A stretch of 64,000 bases of DNA from Nocardia salmonicida NBRC 13393 (GTDB taxonomy: Bacteria > Actinomycetota > Actinomycetes > Mycobacteriales > Mycobacteriaceae). Position numbers and translations under genes: made by a program. Shown piece by piece: positions 1-8,042 of the stretch. The notes beneath the pieces are model-generated. The model ran no database searches and was not told the DNA's origin. It saw nothing but the letters and a program-made list of their open reading frames with translations. The stretch's first letter is position 1; each line of letters opens with the position of its first letter. The DNA lies in contig NZ_BDBR01000009.1 in NCBI RefSeq assembly GCF_001613085.1, positions 124,001 to 188,000 on the forward strand. Reading direction: 5' to 3'.

Positions 1-2
1 GT

Positions 3-809
3 CAGATCGCCGCGGCGCGCGAACTCGGCTACCGCGATGCCGAAAACCTCGGCAAGAGCGGCGGATTCACGGTGCACGATCTCGAGGGCGCCGAACTGCA
101 AGCCTATGTCGGCGTCAATGTGACCGAGCCGTCGCTGGCCGATGTCCGGGTCCGCCAGGCCATCGCCTTCTCCCTCGACCGCGAACGCATCATCGACGAG
201 GTGTTCCGGGGTGCGGGATATCCGCTGAATGTGCCGTGGCCCAAGAACTCGCCGGCCTTCGACGAATCCCGCAACGCCAAGTACAAGCGTGACATCGACA
301 AGGCCAAGCAACTCCTCGGCCAGGCGGCCAAGCCGCCGAAGCTGCCGCTGACCTTCGCCCCCGGGTACGGCGAGGTCGCCCAGATCGTGCAGGCCAACCT
401 CGCCGACGTGGGTATCGAGGTCGACCTCGACCCGGTCGACGCCGCCACCTTCGTCAAGCAGCTCACCGGCCAGCAATTCCGTGGCCTGTGGGTCACCGAC
501 CATTCGTGGGCGCAGTTCGTTCCGTCGACGCTCACGGTGAGCGCCTACCCGTTCAACGCGCGCCGCAATGCCTCGCGCTACGAATCGCCCGCCTACACCG
601 CGGCCGCCGACACGGCATGGCAGCTGGCGCAGGGCACCGGGCCCGATGCGGTGCGCGCCTATCAGGCCGTCACCGACCAGCTGCTGGAAGGGCTGTTCCT
701 GATCGAGATCGGCGTGCGTTTCCAGCAGTACTCCACCGTCAACAAGGTGCACGGTTTCGCCTGGACCAAGCGCCGCGAACCCGTTCTCACCGACACCTTC
801 CTGTCATGA
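3..809 (+). CDS. ABC transporter substrate-binding protein, family 5 (C-terminal part)
   Basis: The reading frame is open from base 3 with no start codon in the window, so this is the C-terminal 268 residues of a larger protein. Extracellular solute-binding proteins of family 5 (DppA/OppA/NikA type, usually 500-550 aa) deliver peptides, nickel complexes or sugars to a cognate importer. The fragment has the usual lobe-II features of the family, including a DVRVRQAIAFSLDR stretch. Its stop overlaps the start of the next permease by 4 bases, so it belongs to the same operon. Family from general sequence character and context; substrate not predictable. Confidence 0.85.
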   Translation, partial: QIAAARELGYRDAENLGKSGGFTVHDLEGAELQAYVGVNVTEPSLADVRVRQAIAFSLDRERIIDEVFRGAGYPLNVPWPKNSPAFDESRNAKYKRDIDKAKQLLGQAAKPPKLPLTFAPGYGEVAQIVQANLADVGIEVDLDPVDAATFVKQLTGQQFRGLWVTDHSWAQFVPSTLTVSAYPFNARRNASRYESPAYTAAADTAWQLAQGTGPDAVRAYQAVTDQLLEGLFLIEIGVRFQQYSTVNKVHGFAWTKRREPVLTDTFLS

Positions 810-1765
810 CGCGCTATCTACTGCACCGCCTTCCGTCGGCGCTGCTGGTGCTGTTCGGCGCCTCGGTGCTGATCTTCCTGCTGTTGCGGCTCGTCCCCGG
901 TGATCCGGCCACCATCCTGGCCGGAAACGACGCGACACCGCAGACCATCGAGGTGATCCGCCACCAGCTCGGCCTCGACCGGTCGATCCCGGTGCAGTAC
1001 CTGCAGTGGCTGGGCGACCTGTTCACCCTCGACCTCGGTCGCTCCTACATCATCGGCGGTGAGATCACCGATCTGGTCGGCCGTGGGCTCACCAATACGT
1101 TGGTGCTCACCGTGACCGCGCTGCTTCTAGCCGTGCTGGTGAGTCTGATCGTGTCGGTGGCGTCGGTGCTGTGGCCGAGCCGCTGGTTGAATACGGTTGT
1201 CGCCGCGGCGAATACGGCCGCCGTCGCGCTACCGACCTTCGTGGTCGGCCCGCTGCTCGTGCTGGTGTTCGCCGTCGCGATTCCGGTGCTGCCCGCCGGT
1301 GGGGTGCCGCCGGACGGATTCATCGCGCGACCCGATATCGCGGTGCAGTATCTACTGCTGCCCGCGATCTGCCTCGCATTGCCGGTGTCGGCGGCGCTGA
1401 CCCGGTTCCTCACCGAAGCGCTGCGCACCGAACTCGCGAAACAGTATGTGCTGACAGCACGGTCACTCGGTGTCGGCTATCGCGAGATCGTCACCCGTGG
1501 CGCCCTGCGCAACGCGCTGCCGACCATGCTCACCGTGCTCGGCATCCAGACCGGGCAATTGCTCGGTGGCGCGGTGCTGGTCGAGGCGGCCTTCGTGTGG
1601 CCGGGGATCGGGCAGCTCATCGAACAGGGCATCAGTCGTCGCGACTATCCGCTCGTGCAGGTGCTGTTGCTGCTGTCGGTGGCGGTATTCGTGGTGATCC
1701 AGCTGATCACCGATGTCGCGCACGCGTGGCTGGATCCGCGGATTCGGATCGGAGGACGGTCATGA
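806..1765 (+). CDS. ABC transporter permease, DppB/OppB type
   Basis: 319-residue inner-membrane permease of a peptide/nickel-type importer. The N-terminus (MTRYLLHRLPSALLVLFGAS) gives the first membrane helix, followed by the family motif VPGDP at about residues 30-34. Further hydrophobic segments and an EAA-type loop (EAAFVWPGIGQLI) that docks the ATPase follow. The ATG overlaps the upstream stop as ATGA, which fixes the start; longer in-frame extensions run through the binding-protein gene and are not real. It would form a heterodimer with the next permease. Confidence 0.9.
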   Translation: MTRYLLHRLPSALLVLFGASVLIFLLLRLVPGDPATILAGNDATPQTIEVIRHQLGLDRSIPVQYLQWLGDLFTLDLGRSYIIGGEITDLVGRGLTNTLVLTVTALLLAVLVSLIVSVASVLWPSRWLNTVVAAANTAAVALPTFVVGPLLVLVFAVAIPVLPAGGVPPDGFIARPDIAVQYLLLPAICLALPVSAALTRFLTEALRTELAKQYVLTARSLGVGYREIVTRGALRNALPTMLTVLGIQTGQLLGGAVLVEAAFVWPGIGQLIEQGISRRDYPLVQVLLLLSVAVFVVIQLITDVAHAWLDPRIRIGGRS

Positions 1766-2619
1766 CGACGGCAACCGAGAAACCTGTTGTCACAGCGCAT
1801 GATTCACCGCGCCGCGAAGGTCCGCTGTGGGCGCTGCGCCATGGACAGGGACTGGCCGGGGTGCTGCTGGTCGTCGTGGTGGCGCTGGCCGGGGTGTTCG
1901 CCGGCCTGCTCAGCTCCTACGATCCGCTCACCCAGATCCCCGGCGCCAACCTGCTCGGGCCGAGCGCGCAACACTGGCTCGGCACCGACCATCTCAACCG
2001 TGATGTGGCCGCGCGAGTCCTGGCCGGTATCCGGATCGACCTGCTGATCGCGCTGCTCGCGGTGCCGATCGGCGCCGTTGTCGGTGCGCTGATCGGCCTG
2101 GCTGCCACCGTCCACCCCGTCGCGGACGTGACCGTCCAACGGGTATTCGACCTGATTCTGGCCTTTCCAACACTGATCTTGGGCATCACGCTCGCCGCGA
2201 TCACCGGGCCCGGCTGGCACGCGGTGGTCATCGTGATCGTCGCCGCCGAGATCCCGATCTTCGGTCGTCAGATCCGCACGGCGGTGCTGGCCGTGCGCGA
2301 ACAGCCGTTCGTCGAAGCCTCGGAGGTGATCGGCGCCGACACCTGGTGGACCTTGCGCAAGCATGTGCTGCCCAATGTGATCGAGCCGCTCGGCGTGCAG
2401 TTCGCGCTGTCGCTGTCGGTGGCGGTGTTCATCGAGGGCGCGATGAGTTTCATCGGCATCGGCGTACTGCCGCCGCAGCCCTCGCTGGGATCGCTGATCG
2501 CGGCCTCGATCGCCAACCTGGACGCGAATCCGTGGATCGCGATCGGACCGTTGGCCGCGTTGACCCTGGGATTCCTGTTGATCGCCCAAGCACTGGGCCG
2601 GGCAAGGAGATTGGCATGA
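1762..2619 (+). CDS. ABC transporter permease, DppC/OppC type
   Basis: 285-residue second permease. It has a hydrophilic N-terminal tail of about 25 residues, then a DppC-type N-terminal helix, the periplasmic segment with GTDHLNRDVAARVLAGIR (the GTD-x-x-GRD-like signature of the family) and a C-terminal EAA loop around FIEGAMSFIGIGV. The start is set by the 4-base ATGA overlap with the upstream permease. Pairs with that permease to form the membrane channel. Confidence 0.9.
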   Translation: MTTATEKPVVTAHDSPRREGPLWALRHGQGLAGVLLVVVVALAGVFAGLLSSYDPLTQIPGANLLGPSAQHWLGTDHLNRDVAARVLAGIRIDLLIALLAVPIGAVVGALIGLAATVHPVADVTVQRVFDLILAFPTLILGITLAAITGPGWHAVVIVIVAAEIPIFGRQIRTAVLAVREQPFVEASEVIGADTWWTLRKHVLPNVIEPLGVQFALSLSVAVFIEGAMSFIGIGVLPPQPSLGSLIAASIANLDANPWIAIGPLAALTLGFLLIAQALGRARRLA

Positions 2620-4553
2620 GCGCACCATCTGATCCACTCGACCCCGTGCTCGAGATCGACGAGTTGACGGTGGGGTTCGGCGACAAGATCGTCGTCGATG
2701 GGGTGAGCTTGCGGGTGCGCCGGGGTGAAGTCGTCGCCCTGGTCGGTGAGTCCGGTTCGGGGAAATCGCTCACCGCGCGATCGGTGCTCGGGCTGCTGCC
2801 GGAGACCGCGCGGGCAGGCGGGTCGATCCGGCTCGGGGGCACACAGGTCGTCGGTGCCGCCGAATCCGTGTTGCGGGATCTGCGCGGTACCAAGGCCGCC
2901 ATGGTCTTTCAGGAGCCGCAGACCGCGCTGAATCCGGTGCAGAAGATCGGCACCCAGATCGCGCAGGCGCTGCGCGCGCACGGCGTGACCGACAAGGCCC
3001 TCGCTCGAACCCGCGCGATCGATCTGCTGACGGCGGTGGATATTCCGGAACCGGACAAGCGCCTCGACTGGTACCCGCATCAACTCTCCGGCGGGCAGAA
3101 GCAGCGCGTGGTGATCGCGCTCGCCCTGTCCGGCGAGCCCGAACTGCTCATCGCCGACGAGCCGACCACCGCGCTCGATGTCACCGTGCAGGCCGAGATC
3201 CTCGATCTACTGCGCTCCCTGCAACGGCAGCGCGGCACGGCGATCCTGTTCATCACTCATAACCTCGGCGTGGTCGCGGAGATCGCCGACCGGGTCGTGG
3301 TGATGCGCGAGGGGCGGGTGGTCGAGGAAAAGTCGGTGTTCGGGTTGTTCGCCGAACCGGGCGAGGAATACACCCGGACGTTGCTGGCCGCGGTGCCGCG
3401 ATTGCCCGCGGTGTCGTCGCGAGGCGAAGAGCCCGCACCTGTCGCCGAGGTGGATGCCGTCAGCCCGGGTGGTGCGGAGGACGCACTCGCCACTGACGCA
3501 ACGGATGACGGCCAGACGACGGTGCGGCACGAGGACGAAGCAGGTGAGGTCGACGCGTCCGACGGCGGCGACGACGAGTCGGCGGACCTCACCGACGATT
3601 CGGATGACGTCCCGGCGGACCCCTCGGACCGGAGCGTTCGCCGGATTCTGCGCCGGGTAGTGGTGCGTGGGCCCGCTGTTGTCGCCGAAAAGGGCGGGGG
3701 GCGAGGCGAATCCGAATACCGCGATGTGCTGCGGATCGACGACCTCTCGGTCGTCTACCCCGGCCGCCATGGCGCTGCGCCTTTCCCGGCACTGCAGGAT
3801 ATTTCGCTCACCCTCGGTCCACGTGAAGTTCTCGGGGTCGTCGGTGAATCCGGGTCGGGCAAGAGCACGCTGGGGCGCACCGCGCTCGGGCTCGTTCCCG
3901 CCACCTCGGGACGCGTCGAGCTGCAAGGCGTCGTGCTGGCCGGATTGTCGCGCCGCGAGCTGCGTGGACTGCGCAAGCACGTCGCGCTGGTGCATCAGGA
4001 TGTGAGCGCCTCACTCGATCCGCGCCGCACGGTCGCCGACGCGATCGGCGAACCTTTGCAGGTGCATCGGGCCGCGTCGGGCACGCTGTTGCAGGCCAAG
4101 GTCGCGACCTTGCTCGAATCGGTCCGACTGCCAAGGGATTACGCGCAGCGCAGGCCGGGAGAGTTGTCCGGAGGGCAGCGTCAGCGAGTGGCGTTGGCTC
4201 GCGCGCTGGCCTTGGCGCCGCGACTGCTGGTCGCCGACGAGCCGACCAGCGCGCTCGACGTATCGGTGCAGGCGCAGGTGCTCGACCTCTTCGCCGACCT
4301 ACGCGCCGAATACGGCTTCGCCAGCCTGTTCATCAGTCACGATCTGGCCGTGGTGCACCAGGTCGCCGACCGGGTAGTGGTGCTGCGGCAGGGCCGGATC
4401 GTCGAAACCGGCGAGGTGCGCGCGGTATTCGCCGCACCGGCTCAGGAGTACACCCGCCGCCTGGTCGACGCGGTGCCCGTCCCCGATCCGGCCACGGCTC
4501 GGCGTGGGCTGGGCGGATCCGCGGCAGGCGCGCCAGTGCGCATCGGGGCATGA
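2616..4553 (+). CDS. Fused dual ATP-binding protein (DppD-DppF type) of peptide ABC importer
   Basis: 645 residues carrying two complete ABC ATPases in one chain. Domain 1 has Walker A GESGSGKS at 44-51, signature LSGGQKQRV near 157 and Walker B LLIADEP near 177; domain 2 repeats Walker A at 410-417, LSGGQRQRV and a DEPTSALD. Importers of this type usually use two separate ATPases, so the fusion supplies both. Between the domains (about residues 267-365) is an Asp/Glu-rich, low-complexity linker of about 100 residues with no recognisable fold. ATGA overlap with the upstream permease shows translational coupling. A strong hairpin follows the stop. Confidence 0.92.
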   Translation: MSAPSDPLDPVLEIDELTVGFGDKIVVDGVSLRVRRGEVVALVGESGSGKSLTARSVLGLLPETARAGGSIRLGGTQVVGAAESVLRDLRGTKAAMVFQEPQTALNPVQKIGTQIAQALRAHGVTDKALARTRAIDLLTAVDIPEPDKRLDWYPHQLSGGQKQRVVIALALSGEPELLIADEPTTALDVTVQAEILDLLRSLQRQRGTAILFITHNLGVVAEIADRVVVMREGRVVEEKSVFGLFAEPGEEYTRTLLAAVPRLPAVSSRGEEPAPVAEVDAVSPGGAEDALATDATDDGQTTVRHEDEAGEVDASDGGDDESADLTDDSDDVPADPSDRSVRRILRRVVVRGPAVVAEKGGGRGESEYRDVLRIDDLSVVYPGRHGAAPFPALQDISLTLGPREVLGVVGESGSGKSTLGRTALGLVPATSGRVELQGVVLAGLSRRELRGLRKHVALVHQDVSASLDPRRTVADAIGEPLQVHRAASGTLLQAKVATLLESVRLPRDYAQRRPGELSGGQRQRVALARALALAPRLLVADEPTSALDVSVQAQVLDLFADLRAEYGFASLFISHDLAVVHQVADRVVVLRQGRIVETGEVRAVFAAPAQEYTRRLVDAVPVPDPATARRGLGGSAAGAPVRIGA

Positions 4554-4557
4554 CGTG

Positions 4558-4591
4558 GACGAGCCGCCGGTAGCGATACCGGCGGCTCGTC
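4558..4591. terminator. Bidirectional hairpin terminator after ABC operon
   Basis: Perfect 15-bp inverted repeat (arms 4558-4572 and 4577-4591, loop GCGA) starting 4 bases after the importer ATPase stop and 12 bases before the end of the convergent small gene. There is no long T tract on either side, so termination efficiency is uncertain. Confidence 0.6.
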
Positions 4592-4603
4592 GACACACGT
4601 ATA

Positions 4604-4759
4604 TCAGTGATGGCCGGGGCGGCGCTGCTCACGCCGATCGTCCTGGCCTGCTCGCGTCATGCCTTGCGAGTCCTGCCCCTGCTCCTGCCGCTGCTCCTGC
4701 TGCTGGCGCGGCATCTGCTTGGGCATCTTCTTCGGTGCTTTTTTAGACTTGTCAGCCAT
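4604..4759 (-). CDS. Small basic Lys/Gln/Arg-rich protein, 51 aa, function unknown
   Basis: Begins MADKSKKAPKKMPKQMPR and continues with a Gln/Glu/Arg-rich tract ending RRPGHH. There is no membrane segment and no Cys; the protein is strongly basic and likely disordered, so nucleic-acid binding is a guess. A GGAAAGGA sequence lies 10-17 bases upstream of the ATG on the minus strand. It is too short for default ORF cut-offs, but its third-position composition and ribosome site look coding. Function not recognised. Confidence 0.5.
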   Translation of the reverse strand: MADKSKKAPKKMPKQMPRQQQEQRQEQGQDSQGMTRAGQDDRREQRRPGHH

Positions 4760-5066
4760 CTCCACACGGTCCTTTCCGAGGGATAAGTGATTAAGCCTTC
4801 AACGCACTGTCCGACGCAATCCACCTCGCGTGCGGGGCGTCCCACGCCTGACTCGACCAACAATAAGCACCATTACGGCGTGAGGGTAGACCTGCGCTGA
4901 AAATAGGTTTCTGACCTGGGAAAATTCGGCGTGTCAGTCCTCGATCCATTCCGCATTGCCGGAACGGACCCAGTGGGCCACCTATTCCGGGCTTCGCCAT
5001 TCTGTGACATTGCGAGAATTGCGACGAGAACGGGGGATTCGATCTCGATCATTGTCGATAACCCGG
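4760..5066. other. 307-base intergenic region upstream of the 51-aa gene
   Basis: Between the start of the small basic protein gene and the end of the MobA-MoeA gene, both on the minus strand. It is lower in GC than its surroundings. Minus-strand hexamers TTGCGT and CTTAAT, 18 bases apart near 4795-4825, could be the promoter of the small gene, but this is weak. The ORFs here lack coding character. Nothing else recognised. Confidence 0.3.
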
Positions 5067-6809
5067 TCAGGAAGGGAGGGGGATGAATTCGACGGTTGCT
5101 CCGTCGGTGGCGTTCGGGGGAACGATGACCAAGCCGTCGCGGTCTATCAGGCCGGCCAGGTGAGCCGTGCGGACTACCGGGTCGCCGACCCAGCCGCCGT
5201 CGGGGGCGTAGCGGGCGGGGGTGATGCGTTGGACCGGGGCGGTGATCTCGGCGGCGTTGTGGAGTGGGCCCAGGATCTTTCGGGGGAGGCGGGCGCCGGT
5301 GCGGGCGGCGACGATCGCGGGGGTGAGGGAGAGGAGGACGGCGATGGCGGCGAAGGGGTTGCCGGGGAGGCCGAGAACGGTGGGGCCCGTGGGGAGTTCG
5401 GCGACAACGGTGGAACCGCCTGGGCGCAGCGCGAGTCGGGGGACCAGGACGCGGGCCTCGGCTCGGGCGATGGCGGTACGGAGTTGGTCGGCCGCGCCGC
5501 CGCCGGTGGCGCCGACTACGACGAGTAGGTCGAAATCGGAGGTGTCGGTGAGCATGTCGTCGAATCCGTGCGCCGTGTCGCGCAGGTGGACCCGGTCGAC
5601 GACGCGAACGCCGCAGCCCGCGAGGAGATCTGGCAGGACGGGACCGATCGAGTCGCGGGTCTGGCCGGTCTGAAGGGGTCCGGTGCTGCGAATTTCGTCG
5701 CCGGTCATGACAATTCGCGCGCGAACGGGTCCACGGACGGTGCCCGTGATGACCTCGACCGAGGCCGCGGCCGAACGGAGGGCGGCGGTGACCCGAGTGC
5801 CCGCCGGGGCGACGAGATCGCCGGTCTTCCTGTCCTCGCCGCTTTTTCGGACATCGCCGCGAAACGGGGTGTCGGGGAGTCGGGCCAGCTCGTCGCCGGT
5901 GATGGTGGCGAATTCGTCGCGCACAACCGAGGTGGTGCCGTCCGGAACGTGGGCGCCGGTGGCGATGCGTACCGCCTCGCCCGAGCGCAGGCCCTCCGGC
6001 CGCGCGCCGCCCGCGAAGCCGACGTCGCGCCGCAACTGCCACGGACCCTCGCCGCAGACGGCGTAGCCATCCATGGCGGAGACGTCGAAGCGGGGCAGTG
6101 GGCCCGCCGCGGTGATCGCCGCCGCCAGTGCGGCACCGGGGACTTCGCTCAGCGCGGCCTCGTAGGCGACCAGGGGAGTCAGGCCGGTGCCGAGGCGTTC
6201 GCGCGCTTCGGTGAGGTCGAGGCGGGCCGACGCGCGGTCGGTGGCCAAGGATTCACGGGCGCGGCGGACCTCTTCCTCGGTATCGCAGTCGGCGATATCG
6301 GGGAGCTCGACCAGGACGGTCTCGGCGGGCACGATGGCCTTCATCGGCTGGTTCACCAGTGAACCCAGTCCCGCCACCGCTGCCACCAGCGCGCTGCGCC
6401 GCCAGACGCCGACGAGGTATTGCGGGCGACCGGAGGCGTCGATCGCGAAAACGGCATCGGCGGTGGACTCGGTTGCCCTGCGCAGCAATTCGTGGACGGT
6501 GGCAGCGGTGAGGAACGGCATGTCGGCGGCCAGCACGACAATCCACGGGGCCGCGGTGCCGAGTGCGCTCAGACCGGTGCCGATCGCCGCGACGGGCCCG
6601 GAACCCGGCGGCACCTCACGAACCTGCCGGAACCGCGAATCGAGTGCGGGACGGTACGGACCGACCACCACCACCTCGGCGCAGTCGCGCACCGAATCCA
6701 GCGCGGCGTCGAGCATCGATCGCCCACCGATCACGATCGCCGGTTTGTCGACCCCGCCCATCCGACTGGCTCGTCCACCCGCGAGCACGATGGCATCGAC
6801 GGCGGTCAT
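5067..6809 (-). CDS. MobA-MoeA fusion: molybdenum cofactor guanylyltransferase / molybdopterin molybdotransferase
   Basis: 580 residues. Residues 1-190 form a MobA-like nucleotidyltransferase: LAGGRASRMGG at 9-19 binds the nucleotide and D96 in AADMPF is the metal-binding acidic position. Residues about 200-580 form MoeA, which inserts molybdate into adenylylated molybdopterin: the start of the domain, the DVSAMDGYAV motif at 242-251, MTGDEI near 368, and GLPGNPFAA near the C-terminus are typical. The usual TGGVSxGxxD molybdopterin loop is shortened here to TGGGAAD (435-441). Acts in the cytoplasm, joining two consecutive late steps of cofactor synthesis. The start ATG is conserved-looking and is followed directly by the MobA strand 1. 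Confidence 0.85.
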   Translation of the reverse strand: MTAVDAIVLAGGRASRMGGVDKPAIVIGGRSMLDAALDSVRDCAEVVVVGPYRPALDSRFRQVREVPPGSGPVAAIGTGLSALGTAAPWIVVLAADMPFLTAATVHELLRRATESTADAVFAIDASGRPQYLVGVWRRSALVAAVAGLGSLVNQPMKAIVPAETVLVELPDIADCDTEEEVRRARESLATDRASARLDLTEARERLGTGLTPLVAYEAALSEVPGAALAAAITAAGPLPRFDVSAMDGYAVCGEGPWQLRRDVGFAGGARPEGLRSGEAVRIATGAHVPDGTTSVVRDEFATITGDELARLPDTPFRGDVRKSGEDRKTGDLVAPAGTRVTAALRSAAASVEVITGTVRGPVRARIVMTGDEIRSTGPLQTGQTRDSIGPVLPDLLAGCGVRVVDRVHLRDTAHGFDDMLTDTSDFDLLVVVGATGGGAADQLRTAIARAEARVLVPRLALRPGGSTVVAELPTGPTVLGLPGNPFAAIAVLLSLTPAIVAARTGARLPRKILGPLHNAAEITAPVQRITPARYAPDGGWVGDPVVRTAHLAGLIDRDGLVIVPPNATDGATVEFIPLPS

Positions 6810-6904
6810 CGGCTGATCCTGAATCGGGTGAACGGCACGAAAGTCATGCTAGTAGGCGTGCTGCCGGTGCTCGAGCCGCCCGCGCGGTCGAGGGTGGCGG
6901 TCGC

Positions 6905-7195
6905 TCAGAGTCGCGCGGTGCGCAGAACGACACGACCGTCGACGACCGGAACACCTTCTTCGGTGAGCAGCCGCAGCTGGCGGGTGGCCAGGTGCGCGGC
7001 GGGACGGCCGCTGGCGCCGATGACACGGTGCCACGGCAGATCCGCGGAGTCGGTGCGCATGATCCAGCCGACGGTGCGAGCCGAGGACAGCCCGGCCGCG
7101 GCGGCGATGTCGCCGTAGGTCGAGACGCGACCCGGTGGGATCGCGGCGACGAGTTCACGGACCTTCTCCACCTGCTCCTCCGTAGTGACAGCCAC
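6905..7195 (-). CDS. Alkyltransferase-like protein (ATL), MGMT family DNA-damage sensor
   Basis: 96 residues covering only the DNA-binding domain of O6-alkylguanine alkyltransferases. The active-site PCHR motif is PWHR at 54-57, so the acceptor Cys is Trp and the protein cannot transfer alkyl groups. Known ATL proteins with this replacement bind O6-alkylguanine, flip it out and recruit nucleotide excision repair. It lies 3 bases after the hydrolase gene on the same strand and so is probably co-transcribed. Same neighbourhood as mycobacterial Rv3204. Confidence 0.88.
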   Translation of the reverse strand: MAVTTEEQVEKVRELVAAIPPGRVSTYGDIAAAAGLSSARTVGWIMRTDSADLPWHRVIGASGRPAAHLATRQLRLLTEEGVPVVDGRVVLRTARL

Positions 7196-7198
7196 GGG

Positions 7199-7987
7199 CT
7201 ACAGGACCCTGGCGATCAGCGCGGCGGTGTCGGCGGGGCGGGCCTGGGCGACCATGTGATCGCAGTCCCAGACCTCGGCAGTGAAGTCGTCGAGGTGGTC
7301 GGTGAGGGCGGCCAGGAACTCCTCGGTGACATAGGGCGGCTGCACCTTGGCGGCGCGGACCAGCACCGTCGGCAGGCCAGCGGGCGGCAGCACGAACTCT
7401 CGCGCCAGCTGACCCCAGTACGAGGTGATCGCGGGCTGGAAGATGCGCCAGCCGACCCGGCCACCCTCGGTCGGCACGAGGTGCTCGGCCAACTCCCGTT
7501 CGAGGATCTCGGGATCGACTTCGTCGGGTCCCCACGCGCTGACCTGCTTGTCGGAGCGGGCTTCGGCGAGATCGGTGTAATCCGGGGAGGCGAGATTGGC
7601 CACGGCGATCTGCTCGATCAGTTTCGCGTCGATGCCGATGGCGGGATCGAGCAGCACGAGCGCCCGCACGAGGTCGGGGTGCTGCCGGGCCAGATGGATG
7701 CCGGTGGCGCCGCCGAACGAATGGCCGACCACGACGACGGGTCCGTCGGTCTCGGCACGAAGCAGCTCCGCGAGATCGGCGACGATCGTTTCGAAATCCC
7801 ACGGCGGCAGCGAGGTGGAGCGGCCGTGTCCACGCAGGTCGGGGGCGATGATCCTGGCCTCGGGCAGGTGCTCGGCGGCCAGGGTTTCCCACCGGTTGCC
7901 GTGGCCGGTGAGACCGTGCAGGGCGAGGACGACGGGACCGTCGGCGGGGCCGAATCGGTGCACATGAAGCGACGACACGACACCCAT
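7199..7987 (-). CDS. Alpha/beta hydrolase, LipV-like
   Basis: 262 residues starting MGVVSSLHVHRF. Alpha/beta-hydrolase fold with oxyanion motif LHGLTGHG (23-30), nucleophile elbow GHSFG with Ser90, and a late DCDHMV supplying the His of the triad. The in-frame sequence upstream of this ATG is divergent-promoter DNA shared with adnA, so the shorter start was chosen. Its position beside the ATL and AdnA genes matches LipV (Rv3203), a mycobacterial lipase/esterase. Substrate unknown. Confidence 0.8.
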   Translation of the reverse strand: MGVVSSLHVHRFGPADGPVVLALHGLTGHGNRWETLAAEHLPEARIIAPDLRGHGRSTSLPPWDFETIVADLAELLRAETDGPVVVVGHSFGGATGIHLARQHPDLVRALVLLDPAIGIDAKLIEQIAVANLASPDYTDLAEARSDKQVSAWGPDEVDPEILERELAEHLVPTEGGRVGWRIFQPAITSYWGQLAREFVLPPAGLPTVLVRAAKVQPPYVTEEFLAALTDHLDDFTAEVWDCDHMVAQARPADTAALIARVL

Positions 7988-8042
7988 TCTGGCCGGTCGC
8001 GCACAGTCTCGCAGCGTGTCCCTCCGGTAGGGGTGCGCCGGA

